A DNA stretch of 64,000 nucleotides from Brevundimonas bullata (GTDB lineage Bacteria; Pseudomonadota; Alphaproteobacteria; Caulobacterales; Caulobacteraceae). The notes under the pieces are model-generated. The model saw only the letters and a program-made list of their open reading frames with translations, did not search any database and was not told the DNA's origin. The DNA lies in assembly GCF_003350205.1 (NCBI RefSeq), contig NZ_QLLC01000004.1, positions 1 through 64,000 of the forward strand, in the 5' to 3' direction. This document shows, piece by piece, positions 8,615 through 15,983 of this stretch. A program made the position numbers and the translations under genes. Position 1 is the stretch's first letter. Each line of letters opens with the position of its first letter.

Positions 8615-8935
8615 TCAGTGACCGTCGGCGTCTACGTCAAAGACCATGGGCTTGCCGCGCGAAGTCGGGTTCCAGCCCGCCTCCATCGCCGAGACCACGG
8701 CGTTGCGAACCGCATCGACGTTGACCCGCTGCTTCTCGACGTCCGGCCGGCCGTTGGGGCGCAGCGGCGGCGGAAACTGGATGATGGCCTCGCGCTTGAA
8801 ATCGACCAGGCACAGGGTGACGGCCATGCCCTCCCACTTCCCGCCCGACTTGGGCTGAGGCTGGCGGCGGATCTCCCACTCATAGATGTCGCCGTCGACT
8901 TCGACGGTGCCTTTGGAATCGCGCGTGTACTGCAT
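8615..8935 (-). CDS. Conserved hypothetical protein, 106 aa
   Basis: A soluble small protein without signal peptide, rich in beta-type segments: VEVDGDIYEWEIRRQ, AVTLCLVDFKREAIIQFP. A C-terminal part (NVDAVRNAVVSAMEAGWNPTSRGKP) looks helical. The composition and well-behaved codon use suggest a real gene. I have seen similar small proteins in alphaproteobacterial genomes but cannot attach a function. It converges with the HAD phosphatase (28 bp between stops) and lies 89 bp downstream of the clpP stop codon on the same strand, so readthrough from clpP is possible. Confidence 0.75.
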   Translation of the reverse strand: MQYTRDSKGTVEVDGDIYEWEIRRQPQPKSGGKWEGMAVTLCLVDFKREAIIQFPPPLRPNGRPDVEKQRVNVDAVRNAVVSAMEAGWNPTSRGKPMVFDVDADGH

Positions 8936-9024
8936 GGCCGCCTGATAGCACGGGCGTTGAAACGATTCGAGGCGGAGCCCGTCGCCGGACCCCGCCTCGC
9001 TATCTCAGACGCTGAACCTCAGGT

Positions 9025-9666
9025 TCAGACCGTCTTCACGCCGTCGTCGTCGGCCTGGGTGCGCTTGTCATAGACGTGGTCGACGATGCCCCAGGCCTTG
9101 GCTTCTTCGGCGGTCATGAAGTGGTCGCGGTCCAGGGTGCGCTCGACCTCCTCATAGGTCCGACCCGTGTGGTGGACGTAGATCTCGTTCAGGCGACGCT
9201 TGGTGGCGATGATGTCCTCGGCGTGGCGCTCGATGTCCGAGGCCGTGCCGCGGAAGCCGCCCGAGGGCTGGTGCACCATGACCCGCGCGTTCGGCAGGGC
9301 GATGCGCTGACCCGCTTCACCCGCCGTCAGGATCAGCGAGCCGGCCGAGGCGGCCATGCCCATGACCACGGTCGAGACCGGCGACTTGATGTATTGCATG
9401 GTGTCGTAGATCGCAAGCGCCGAGGTCACCTGACCGCCGGGGCTGTTGATGTACATGCTGATTTCCTTCTTCGGGTTTTCCGATTCCAGGAACAGCAGCT
9501 GGGCGCAGATCAGCGAGGCCATGCCGTCCTCGAACGGCCCGGTCAGGAAGATGATCCGCTCGCGCAGCAGGCGCGAAAAGATGTCGAACGACCGTTCGCC
9601 GCGGCTGGATTGCTCCACCACCATCGGGACGAGGTTATTGGAGATGTAGTCGATCGGATCGCGCAT
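9025..9666 (-). CDS. clpP: ATP-dependent Clp protease proteolytic subunit ClpP, 213 aa
   Basis: The tetradecameric serine protease core that works with ClpX or ClpA. The catalytic triad is visible: Ser107 in GMAASAGS, His132 in VMVHQPSGG and Asp181 in [12 protein letters not shown]. The N-terminal segment ([20 protein letters not shown]) matches the axial-gate and propeptide region of alphaproteobacterial ClpP. The length is normal. It lies downstream of tig on the same strand with about 170 bp and a terminator between, so it probably has its own promoter. It is essential in Caulobacter because ClpXP removes CtrA and SocB. Confidence 0.98.
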   Translation of the reverse strand: MRDPIDYISNNLVPMVVEQSSRGERSFDIFSRLLRERIIFLTGPFEDGMASLICAQLLFLESENPKKEISMYINSPGGQVTSALAIYDTMQYIKSPVSTVVMGMAASAGSLILTAGEAGQRIALPNARVMVHQPSGGFRGTASDIERHAEDIIATKRRLNEIYVHHTGRTYEEVERTLDRDHFMTAEEAKAWGIVDHVYDKRTQADDDGVKTV

Positions 9667-9775
9667 GAAGGCCTTCTCGAATGCTGGGAGGCCGCGCGAC
9701 TCAACCGAACGCGCGCCTGTCTCCTACGATATCGCGTTCATAGAGCCTCGGCGCAAGGCGGCGCCCCAAAAGCAA

Positions 9776-9806
9776 ATCCCCGCCCCGGAAGAACCGGGAC
9801 GGGGAT
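9776..9806 (-). terminator. Intrinsic terminator after tig
   Basis: A stem of ATCCCCG and CCGG blocks with one internal mismatch on each side, closed by a short loop, starts 28 bases beyond the tig stop. On the minus strand it is followed by TTGCTTTT. A credible intrinsic terminator separating tig from clpP. Confidence 0.7.
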
Positions 9807-9834
9807 CGCAAGCCTTGGCTCGGGAAGGAAGGGC

Positions 9835-11178
9835 TTAGCCCTCGTCTTCTTCCTTCAGCAGCTCTTCTTTCGAGATCGGCGTGTCGGTGACGTCGGCGAC
9901 GCCGACGATCAGGTCGACGACCTTTTCTTCATAGATCGGCGCGCGCAGCTGGGCGGCGGCGTTCGGGTTCTGGCGGTAGAAGTCCAGAACCATCTTTTCC
10001 TGGCCCGGGTAGTTGCGGGCTTCGGCCATGATGGCGCCCGACAGCTCCTGATCCGTCACGCCGACGTTGTTGGCGCGACCGATTTCAGCCAGCACCAGAC
10101 CCAGGCGCACGCGGCGCTCGGCGATCTTGCGGTACTCGGCCTTGAGCTCGTCTTCCGACTTCTTGGCGTCCTCTTCCGGCAGACGGCCGGCGTCCTTGTC
10201 AGCCGACACCTGGGCCCAGATGCCTTCGAACTCGGCGTCCACCATCTTGGGCGGCAGGTCGAAGCTGTGCGCCTCGTCCAGTTGGTCCAGCAGGGCGCGC
10301 TTCAGCTTGAAGCGGGCAGCGCCGGCGTATTGCTGGTCCAGGTTGGCCTTCAGCAGCTCTTTGAGCTTGTCCAGCGACTCCAGGCCGATGCGGGTGGCGA
10401 ACTCGTCGTCGATCTTGGCTTCGGCTTCGGCCTTGATGGCCTTGACTTTGACGTCGAAGGTCGCGGCTTTGCCGGCCAGGTTCTTGGCCTGGTAGTCTTC
10501 CGGGAAGGTGACTTCGATGGTCTTCTCTTCGCCGACCTTGGCGCCCTTGAGCTGCTCTTCGAAGCCCGGGATGAAGCGGTTGGAGCCGATCACCAGGTCA
10601 GCGTCCTCGGCCGAGCCGCCTTCGAACACTTCGCCGTCCAGCTTGCCGACGAAGTCGATGGTCAGTTGGTCGCCTTCGGCGGCCTTGACCGACTTGCCGG
10701 TCTTGTCCTCGTAGGACTTGGCCTGCGAGGCCAGTTCCTTCAGGGCTTCTTCCAGATCTTCGTCCGAAGCGGTGTAGGTCGGGCGCTCCAGCTTCAGGGT
10801 CTTCGGATCGACCGGGGTGAAGTCGGGCATGACTTCCAGGGCCATTTCGTAGGCCAGGTCTTCCTGACCGGCGATGACCTTGTCCATGTCCGAGATCAGC
10901 TTCATCTCGGCCGGGGCGGCCGGACGCAGCTTGGCGTCGTCCAGGGCCTTCTGACTGGTTTCGTTCAGCGAGGCGTTGATGATTTCGCCCATGAAGTCAC
11001 GGCCGAAGGTCTTCTTGACGTGCGCGGCCGGCACCTTGCCCGGACGGAAGCCCTTGAGCTTCATCTGCGGCGCAACTTCCTTGATGCGCGCTTCCAGCTT
11101 TTCGTTCAGCTCGGCTACCGGAATGGTCACCGCGATCACGCGGCTGAGGCCTTCGTTCGACTTTTCGACGACTTGCAT
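9835..11178 (-). CDS. tig: Trigger factor (ribosome-associated chaperone), 447 aa
   Basis: Trigger factor binds ribosomal protein L23 and shields nascent chains; its middle domain is an FKBP-type prolyl isomerase. The N-terminal ribosome-binding region has the signature [17 protein letters not shown]. The central domain runs through [21 protein letters not shown] and the C-terminal arms are helical and charged, ending [11 protein letters not shown]. The length is typical. It is the first gene of the tig-clpP-clpX-lon group. The ATG start is preceded by an untranslated stretch with no obvious regulatory hairpin. Confident family assignment. Confidence 0.97.
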   Translation of the reverse strand: MQVVEKSNEGLSRVIAVTIPVAELNEKLEARIKEVAPQMKLKGFRPGKVPAAHVKKTFGRDFMGEIINASLNETSQKALDDAKLRPAAPAEMKLISDMDKVIAGQEDLAYEMALEVMPDFTPVDPKTLKLERPTYTASDEDLEEALKELASQAKSYEDKTGKSVKAAEGDQLTIDFVGKLDGEVFEGGSAEDADLVIGSNRFIPGFEEQLKGAKVGEEKTIEVTFPEDYQAKNLAGKAATFDVKVKAIKAEAEAKIDDEFATRIGLESLDKLKELLKANLDQQYAGAARFKLKRALLDQLDEAHSFDLPPKMVDAEFEGIWAQVSADKDAGRLPEEDAKKSEDELKAEYRKIAERRVRLGLVLAEIGRANNVGVTDQELSGAIMAEARNYPGQEKMVLDFYRQNPNAAAQLRAPIYEEKVVDLIVGVADVTDTPISKEELLKEEDEG

Positions 11179-11348
11179 GGTCGGGATTCTGACGCTCTGT
11201 GGCGACGCCGAACGGCGCGCGCGGTGGATAAAGCAATAGGGCCGCCCTTTTGGAGCGGCGCCTCGAAGCCCGCTCTTATGTCGAGAAGGGGCCGAAAGGT
11301 CAACGCGCCCGGTTCCTTAGTCGCCCTGCTGCCGCTATCTGAGAGGCC

Positions 11349-12050
11349 ATGAGCCAGCCCGCCTCCCCCATCGGCGTCTTCGTCACGCCCGTCACGCCGC
11401 TGCAGCAGAACTGCACCACCGTCTGGTGCACGAAGACGAACAAGGCCGCCGTCATTGACCCCGGCGGTTCGGCGGATGCGATTCTGAGCGAGATCGGGCG
11501 ACGCGGCCTGACGCTGGACGCCATCTGGATCACCCACGGCCACCTCGACCACGCCGGCGGCGCCGCCGAGATGCAGGAAAAGACCGGCGTCGACATCATC
11601 GGTCCTCACGCCGAGGACCAGTTCTGGATCGACCTGATTCCCACCCAAGGTCAGAAGTACGGCCTACCCGACGTGCGCAGCTTCACCCCGACGCGCTTTC
11701 TCGATGACGGCGACGTCCTGACGCTGGGCGAGACCGCCTGGGAGGTCGTTCACTGCCCCGGCCACACGCCGGGCCATGTCATCTTCTTCAACCGCAAGGC
11801 CCGCTTCGCCCAAGTCGGCGACGTCCTGTTCCAGGGCTCGATCGGCCGCACGGACTTTCCCCGCAGCGACCACGGCGCCCTGTTGCACGCCATCACGAAT
11901 AAGCTGTGGCCCCTAGGCGACGACGTGACCTTCGTGCCGGGTCACGGTCCGCATTCGACCTTCGGGGCCGAGCGACGGACCAACCCCTATGTTTCGGATC
12001 AGGCCATGTCGCGCGCGCCCATCGCCCGCCCGGCGACCGGCCCCTCCTGA
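11349..12050 (+). CDS. MBL-fold metallo-hydrolase (glyoxalase II-like), 233 aa
   Basis: A metallo-beta-lactamase-fold hydrolase. The metal-binding HxHxDH motif is present as THGHLDHAGGA, followed by GHTPGHVIFF and the late histidine in FVPGHGPHSTFG. The start MSQPASPIGVFVTPVTPLQQNCTT resembles the single-domain YcbL/GloB-like group, whose members hydrolyse S-D-lactoylglutathione or related thioesters. It lacks the separate C-terminal glutathione-binding domain of classical GloB, so the substrate is uncertain. It is divergent from tig with 170 bp between and converges on a small stress-type gene with one base between the stop codons. It may belong functionally to the adjacent stress cluster, but it has no visible EcfG promoter. 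Confidence 0.9.
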   Translation: MSQPASPIGVFVTPVTPLQQNCTTVWCTKTNKAAVIDPGGSADAILSEIGRRGLTLDAIWITHGHLDHAGGAAEMQEKTGVDIIGPHAEDQFWIDLIPTQGQKYGLPDVRSFTPTRFLDDGDVLTLGETAWEVVHCPGHTPGHVIFFNRKARFAQVGDVLFQGSIGRTDFPRSDHGALLHAITNKLWPLGDDVTFVPGHGPHSTFGAERRTNPYVSDQAMSRAPIARPATGPS

Positions 12051-12051
12051 T

Positions 12052-12330
12052 CTAGCGCGCGGCCAGCAGACCGATGATCATGCCGATCCCCAGGGCATAG
12101 AGCGTCGCCCGCATCGGCTCGTCGCGGATGGCGTCGCGCGTACGTTTGACGCGCCGGTCGGCCCAGGCCCGCGCCTCCGCCGCATCCTCGCGCACGGCCT
12201 CATGGATCGGACGCGGCTGCGCTCCCCTGGCGATGATGGAGTCGGCTTCGCGCTCCAGTTTCAGGCTCTCCGTCGATGAGCCATTGATGATGTCTTCCGG
12301 CGAAACCGCGGACGTATAGGGCTCGGCCAT
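12052..12330 (-). CDS. Tail-anchored DUF883/ElaB-like small protein, 92 aa
   Basis: The protein is a charged, helix-rich segment (residues 20-70, many Glu, Arg and Ala) followed by a single C-terminal transmembrane segment (RATLYALGIGMIIGLLAAR). This layout is that of ElaB/YqjD/DUF883 proteins, which are C-terminally anchored in the inner membrane and induced in stationary phase or stress. I place the start at the ATG giving MAEPYTS, because AGGAG lies seven bases before it; an upstream TTG would add two residues. A GGAAC-N16-GGTT element 33 bases upstream suggests control by the EcfG sigma factor. Family membership is tentative, based on layout more than sequence. Confidence 0.75.
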   Translation of the reverse strand: MAEPYTSAVSPEDIINGSSTESLKLEREADSIIARGAQPRPIHEAVREDAAEARAWADRRVKRTRDAIRDEPMRATLYALGIGMIIGLLAAR

Positions 12331-12362
12331 AAGCAATCTCCTGTGATGGGGGGTCGCTTTTC

Positions 12363-12387
12363 AACCCGTCGATCCGCCGCAGGTTCC
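12363..12387 (-). promoter_or_regulatory. EcfG-type promoter for the tail-anchored protein
   Basis: Read on the minus strand, GGAAC is followed by exactly 16 bases and then GGTT, 33 bases before the ATG at 12330. The known EcfG (SigT) consensus in alphaproteobacteria is GGAAC-N16/17-CGTT. The first base of the -10 differs. Confidence 0.6.
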
Positions 12388-12391
12388 TGAT

Positions 12392-12417
12392 CGAACCGCC
12401 TTCTCTTCCCAGGCGTT
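12392..12417 (+). promoter_or_regulatory. Weak EcfG-type promoter candidate for the 51-aa ORF
   Basis: CGAAC-N17-CGTT lies 25 bases before the ATG at 12442. Its -35 differs from GGAAC at the first base. Its GAACC overlaps an inverted repeat (GGTTC-N6-GAACC, 12382-12397) formed with the -35 of the divergent promoter, so the two promoters would lie back to back. Confidence 0.35.
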
Positions 12418-12441
12418 GGACTGGACCAACAGGAGAGACGC

Positions 12442-12597
12442 ATGACCTATATCGAGCCCGATACCCCCGGCGGCGTGCCCGAGATCCAGCCGCCCGCCAC
12501 GCCTGAGCCCGACCTGCAGCCCGGCGAAACGCCTGAGGAACTGCCCCCGCTCGAACCGGGCGGCGGACAGCCTGGCGATTCCCGGCCCCACGACTGA
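12442..12597 (+). CDS. Proline/glutamate-rich small protein, 51 aa
   Basis: This short ORF reads MTYIEPDTPGGVPEIQPPAT and continues with P-E-P, P-E-E-L-P and a GGGQPGD tail. It is very acidic, low in complexity and probably disordered. A good AGGAG site precedes the ATG by seven bases, and a possible EcfG-type promoter lies upstream, which favours a real gene over chance. Many alphaproteobacterial stress regulons carry similarly short acidic proline-rich ORFs without known function. It lies between two other predicted stress genes. I do not recognise a family. Confidence 0.55.
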   Translation: MTYIEPDTPGGVPEIQPPATPEPDLQPGETPEELPPLEPGGGQPGDSRPHD

Positions 12598-12629
12598 CCG
12601 TCCACAGAACAAGGAAATCGTTCTTGTTC

Positions 12630-12654
12630 GGAACCACGGCGGCGGCGTCGGGTT
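12630..12654 (+). promoter_or_regulatory. EcfG-type promoter for the KGG-repeat gene
   Basis: GGAAC-N16-GGTT ends 40 bases before the ATG at 12695. A 7-bp hairpin (GAACAAG 12607-12613, CTTGTTC 12623-12629) lies immediately upstream and may terminate the preceding small gene or bind a regulator. Confidence 0.6.
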
Positions 12655-12694
12655 CTTTCCGGCAAGCGCCACCGTCTTTGAAAGGAACAGCCGA

Positions 12695-12925
12695 ATGGCC
12701 GAAGGTCAGCCCACCCGCGGCTCCGGTGTTTCCAAGCGAGGCTTCGCCTCGATGGACCCCGAACGCCAACGCGAGATCGCCCGCAAGGGCGGCGCCAGCG
12801 TCCCCAGCGAGAAGCGCAGCTTCTCTCAGGACCGCAGCCTGGCGGCCCAGGCCGGCCGCAAGGGCGGCGAAGCCTCGCACGGCTCGCGCAACAAGACTGA
12901 CAGCGACACCCCGCCCAAGGGTTAA
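12695..12925 (+). CDS. KGG-repeat stress-induced protein, 76 aa
   Basis: The protein carries two copies of the KGG motif: RGFASMDPERQREIARKGG at about residues 15-33 and RSFSQDRSLAAQAGRKGGE at about 41-59. This is the domain of Bacillus GsiB and fungal Con-10, hydrophilic LEA-like proteins induced by general stress. It is small, soluble, glycine- and lysine-rich and likely disordered until bound. The EcfG-type promoter in front fits the known general-stress regulation of this family in alphaproteobacteria. A strong terminator follows directly, so it is a monocistronic unit. Confidence 0.88.
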   Translation: MAEGQPTRGSGVSKRGFASMDPERQREIARKGGASVPSEKRSFSQDRSLAAQAGRKGGEASHGSRNKTDSDTPPKG

Positions 12926-12944
12926 GCGTCACCTGTCAGCCATC

Positions 12945-12978
12945 AAGGCGGCGCAGCCCTTCGGCGCGCCGCCTTTTT
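12945..12978 (+). terminator. Intrinsic terminator after the KGG gene
   Basis: AAGGCGGCGC and GCGCCGCCTT form a perfect 10-bp stem with an 11-base loop, followed by TTTTT. It lies 20 bases after the stop codon and ends 19 bases before the convergent egtBD stop. Confidence 0.9.
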
Positions 12979-12996
12979 GCTGCGCCTGAACCCGCG

Positions 12997-15144
12997 TCAG
13001 GCCACCAGCAGGGCTAAACCGACCGCCGGGTCGGGCCCGACCTCGAACGCCTCCAGACCCCACCCCGCCGCATGAGCCAGCGCCGTCACCGACGCCTCGT
13101 CAAACTTGCGTGAGCTTTCGGTATGGACGGTCTCTCCCGCGACAAAGCGGAAGGCTAGCTTGCCCAACCGCACCGTCATCGGGCGCATCGCTCTCAGGTG
13201 CATCTCCATCCGCGAATGCTCAGGGTTCCACAGCGCTAGATGGTCAAAGGCCTCGGGCTCGAAATCCATGCCCAGGTCGCGATTGGCGCGCACCAGCAGG
13301 TTGCGGTTGAACGCCGCCGTCACGCCCTGGGCGTCGTCATAGGCCGCGACCAGCACCTCCGGCGACTTCACCAGATCCACGCCGAGGATGAACAGGCTGC
13401 CCTCGCCCAGCACCTCCCGCGCCGAACGCAACAGGGCGATCGCCGCCTCGGGCGTCAGATTGCCGATGGTCGATCCGGGGAAGAAGCCGATCCGTCGCCC
13501 TTGCCCCGCCTCGACGGGCGGCGGCGCCAGGTGCTCGAAATCACCGACCACCGGCAGGACCTTCAACCCCGGATAATCGGCGCGGATACGCTCGGCCGCC
13601 TCGTTCAGGGCCGAAGGGCTGATGTCGATGGGGACATAGGCGGCCAGATCCCGCGCCGCGTCCAGCACGATGCGCGTCTTCTCGCTGGCCCCCGACCCCA
13701 GCTCCACCAGCACCGCGCCCGGCCCGAAACGCCCGGCCCATTCCGGCGCGACCCGCCGCAGCAAGGCCGCCTCCTGCCGCGTCGGATAATATTCCGGCAG
13801 GCGGGTGATTTCCTCGAACAGCCGAGACCCCTCGGCGTCATAGAACCACTTGGGCGGCAGGGCCTTCACCCGGCGCGACAGGCCGTCGATCATGTCCTGA
13901 CGAAAGGCGTCGTGCGCGCCCGTTTCTTCGATCACGGCGCCGTCCGCCGCCAGGCGCACCCCGGCGAACATCCAGCGCTGATGCGGATAGTAGAAGTTGC
14001 GATAGCTGGGCCGCGCATGGCCCTCGGGCGTGGCGAAGGCCCCGCCTCGCAGGACCATCTGATTGGCCATGAACTTGCCGTTGTATTCCGCCGCCGTCCC
14101 CTCGGTCGGGCAAAATCCCGGATAGGGGGCGTAGGCGCTGGCCGTCCACTGCCAGACCTCGCCCGTCAGGTTCGAAAAGGCCGTCGGATCGGATCGCGCC
14201 GCCTGCTCCCACTCCGCCTCGGTCGGCAGCCTTCGCCCCGACCACCGCGCAAAGGCGTCGGCCTCATAGAAGCTGACATGGCGAACCGGAGCCGCCGGAT
14301 CGACGGGACGCCGCCCGGTCAGGGTCATGACGCTCCAGCCCGCCGCCTCTTCACGCCAGTAGAGCGGCGCGGCCCAGCCCTGCGCCTTCACCCGCGCCCA
14401 CCCGTCCGCCAGCCAAAACTCGGCGCGTCGATAGCCGCCGTCGTCAATGAACTCGATCCAGTCCGCATTGGTCGTCAGATCGGCGGCCAGGGAAAAGGGC
14501 TCCAGCCAGACCCTGTGCGCGGGCCGCTCGTTGTCGAAGGCGAAGCCGTCGTCGCCAGCGCCGATCTGCGTCAGCCCGCCCTCGAACGAGACCCAGCCGC
14601 CCAGACGGGCTTCGCGCTCACCGACACGCGGCTCGGCCTCATAGGCCGCCGGGTCCAGCCTTGAACGCGACATCAGGTTCAGCACATCCATCAGGAAAAG
14701 CTCCTGATGCTGCTGCTCATGGTGCAGGCCCAGGGCGAACAGATAGGGTTCCAGCCCGTCGCCTGGCCCTTCGGCCAGCCACGTCTCCATGCGGCGGTCG
14801 ATCTCGGTGCGATAGGCCATGACCTCGGCCAGCGACGGACGGGTCATCAAGCCCCGCTCAGCCCGCTCGACCCGTTCGCCCAGCGCCTCATAGTAGGAGT
14901 TGAACACGGCGTTCAGCCGCTCGTCGACGACCTGATAGCCGGGCCGGCCCGCCAGGATCATCGTCTCGAAGAACCAGCTGACATGGCCCAGGTGCCATTT
15001 GCCCGGACTGGCGTCGAGCATGGACTGGGCCGCCAGGTCTTCTGCCGAAAGGCCCGCCGCCAGTTGCGGCATCCGCGCCCTCACCCGCCGATAGGCCGCG
15101 ACATCCTGATCGGTGATCGAGGAAACCCGAACAGGTTGATTCAT
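12997..15144 (-). CDS. egtBD: Fused ergothioneine enzyme EgtB-EgtD, 715 aa
   Basis: One reading frame joins two enzymes of ergothioneine synthesis. The N-terminal part (about 1-395) is EgtB-like: a DinB-type helical domain with iron-binding histidines (WHLGHVSWFFE and HHEQQHQE), then a formylglycine-enzyme-like fold (GEVWQWTASAYAPYPGF, MVLRGGAFATPEGHARPSYRNFY). It would couple trimethylhistidine to a thiol with oxygen. The C-terminal part (about 405-715) is EgtD, the SAM-dependent histidine trimethyltransferase: LPPKWFYDAEGSRLFEEIT, EYYPTRQEA, VELGSGASEKT. OvoA also fuses a methyltransferase, but of a different family. The linker is only about ten residues. I chose the ATG giving MNQPVRV; an upstream start would add 15 arginine-rich residues. 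Divergent from the sigma gene, with a shared palindromic EcfG promoter. Confidence 0.9.
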   Translation of the reverse strand: MNQPVRVSSITDQDVAAYRRVRARMPQLAAGLSAEDLAAQSMLDASPGKWHLGHVSWFFETMILAGRPGYQVVDERLNAVFNSYYEALGERVERAERGLMTRPSLAEVMAYRTEIDRRMETWLAEGPGDGLEPYLFALGLHHEQQHQELFLMDVLNLMSRSRLDPAAYEAEPRVGEREARLGGWVSFEGGLTQIGAGDDGFAFDNERPAHRVWLEPFSLAADLTTNADWIEFIDDGGYRRAEFWLADGWARVKAQGWAAPLYWREEAAGWSVMTLTGRRPVDPAAPVRHVSFYEADAFARWSGRRLPTEAEWEQAARSDPTAFSNLTGEVWQWTASAYAPYPGFCPTEGTAAEYNGKFMANQMVLRGGAFATPEGHARPSYRNFYYPHQRWMFAGVRLAADGAVIEETGAHDAFRQDMIDGLSRRVKALPPKWFYDAEGSRLFEEITRLPEYYPTRQEAALLRRVAPEWAGRFGPGAVLVELGSGASEKTRIVLDAARDLAAYVPIDISPSALNEAAERIRADYPGLKVLPVVGDFEHLAPPPVEAGQGRRIGFFPGSTIGNLTPEAAIALLRSAREVLGEGSLFILGVDLVKSPEVLVAAYDDAQGVTAAFNRNLLVRANRDLGMDFEPEAFDHLALWNPEHSRMEMHLRAMRPMTVRLGKLAFRFVAGETVHTESSRKFDEASVTALAHAAGWGLEAFEVGPDPAVGLALLVA

Positions 15145-15237
15145 TCGCGCAATTCTTTCTGAAACCCGGCGTCGCCGCAGTCGCTTCAATGCAGGTTGAG
15201 ACGTCCCGGTTCCGCTTGATTACATCGCCAAGAAGAC

Positions 15238-15264
15238 GGAACGGTCCGCCGAAGGCGACGTTCC
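15238..15264. promoter_or_regulatory. Palindromic bidirectional EcfG promoter
   Basis: On the plus strand GGAAC (15238-15242), 16 bases, then CGTT (15259-15262), a perfect match to the known EcfG consensus, 57 bases before the sigma ATG. Because the outer hexamers are GGAACG and CGTTCC, the minus strand also reads GGAAC-N16-CGTT, pointing to egtBD, 96 bases before its ATG. Both divergent genes could therefore be started from one element, with the sigma factor activating itself. Confidence 0.75.
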
Positions 15265-15318
15265 TGCTACTCGCAGCCCGTCTTCGGGGCGCGGCTTAGA
15301 GTTCAGGATTCCCGTTGC

Positions 15319-15924
15319 ATGCCTCATGTTCGCGTGCCTGACGGGCCGCAGGACAAAGGCCCGGGCTATCAAGGCTCTCATCGTCCCGTTGGTATTGTCG
15401 ATCCGGTCGATTGGCGCGCGTCGATTACTGGCTTCCTGCCTTCGCTGCGCGCCTTCGCCTTCACCCTTTCCCGGAACTCGGCCGACGCCGACGACCTGGT
15501 GCAGGAGACCCTGACCAAGGCCTGGGCGCACCGGGCCCGCTTCGAGCCGGGCAGCAATCTGCGCGCCTGGCTTTTCACCATCCTGCGCAACAGCTGGTAC
15601 ACGGGCGCCGCCAAGCGCCGCCGCGAAGTCCCCGACGAGGAAGGCCGCTACGCCGCCGGCCTGACCGCCGAGGCCAGCCAGGAATGGACCGCCGAACTGA
15701 CCTCGCTGCAGGCGGCGCTGAACGCCCTTCCCCCCGAACATCGTGAGGCCATCGTCATGGTCGGGGCGGCGGGCCTGTCCTACCAGGAAGCGGCCGACAT
15801 CTCAGGCTGCGCGGTCGGCACTATCAAGAGCCGGGTCAATCGCGCACGGCATCGGCTCGCCGTTTTGCTGGATATGGAAGTCCCGCTGGAAGCTGTCGAA
15901 AATGTAATCGAAGAAGGCAGCTAG
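15319..15924 (+). CDS. ecfG: EcfG-family general-stress sigma factor, 201 aa
   Basis: An ECF-type sigma factor with region 2 at about residues 35-100 (PSLRAFAFTLSRNSADADDLVQETLTKAWAHR, shown in part) and region 4 at about 135-190 (LPPEHREAIVMVGAAGLSYQEAADISGCAVGTIKSRVNRAR, shown in part). The RAFAFTLS, NLRAWLFTILRNSWY and CAVGTIKSRVNRAR signatures are those of the EcfG/SigT group, known to drive the alphaproteobacterial general stress response under PhyR-NepR control. Neither nepR nor phyR is in the window, which is unusual because they are commonly adjacent to ecfG; this may be a paralogue. It has a consensus EcfG promoter, suggesting autoactivation. An approximately 45-residue N-terminal extension precedes region 2, so a later start is possible. 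Confidence 0.92.
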   Translation: MPHVRVPDGPQDKGPGYQGSHRPVGIVDPVDWRASITGFLPSLRAFAFTLSRNSADADDLVQETLTKAWAHRARFEPGSNLRAWLFTILRNSWYTGAAKRRREVPDEEGRYAAGLTAEASQEWTAELTSLQAALNALPPEHREAIVMVGAAGLSYQEAADISGCAVGTIKSRVNRARHRLAVLLDMEVPLEAVENVIEEGS

Positions 15925-15930
15925 ACGGGG

Positions 15931-15955
15931 GGAACACCGCCTCATTTGATCGGTT
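15931..15955 (+). promoter_or_regulatory. EcfG-type promoter for the 78-aa gene
   Basis: GGAAC-N16-GGTT begins seven bases after the ecfG stop and ends 28 bases before the ATG at 15984. The downstream gene could thus be transcribed by the product of the gene just upstream. Confidence 0.6.
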
Positions 15956-15983
15956 CTAGGGGCAGACACGGGAGAGTCTGAAC

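Noticed and set aside
9076..11352. 758-residue plus-strand frame opposite clpP and tig
   Set aside because: It runs through two certain genes on the other strand and through their intergenic terminator; no domain is visible.
12997..15144. OvoA (ovothiol synthase)
   Set aside because: The methyltransferase half has the EgtD motif (LPPKWFYDAEGSRLFEEIT), which differs from the OvoA methyltransferase.
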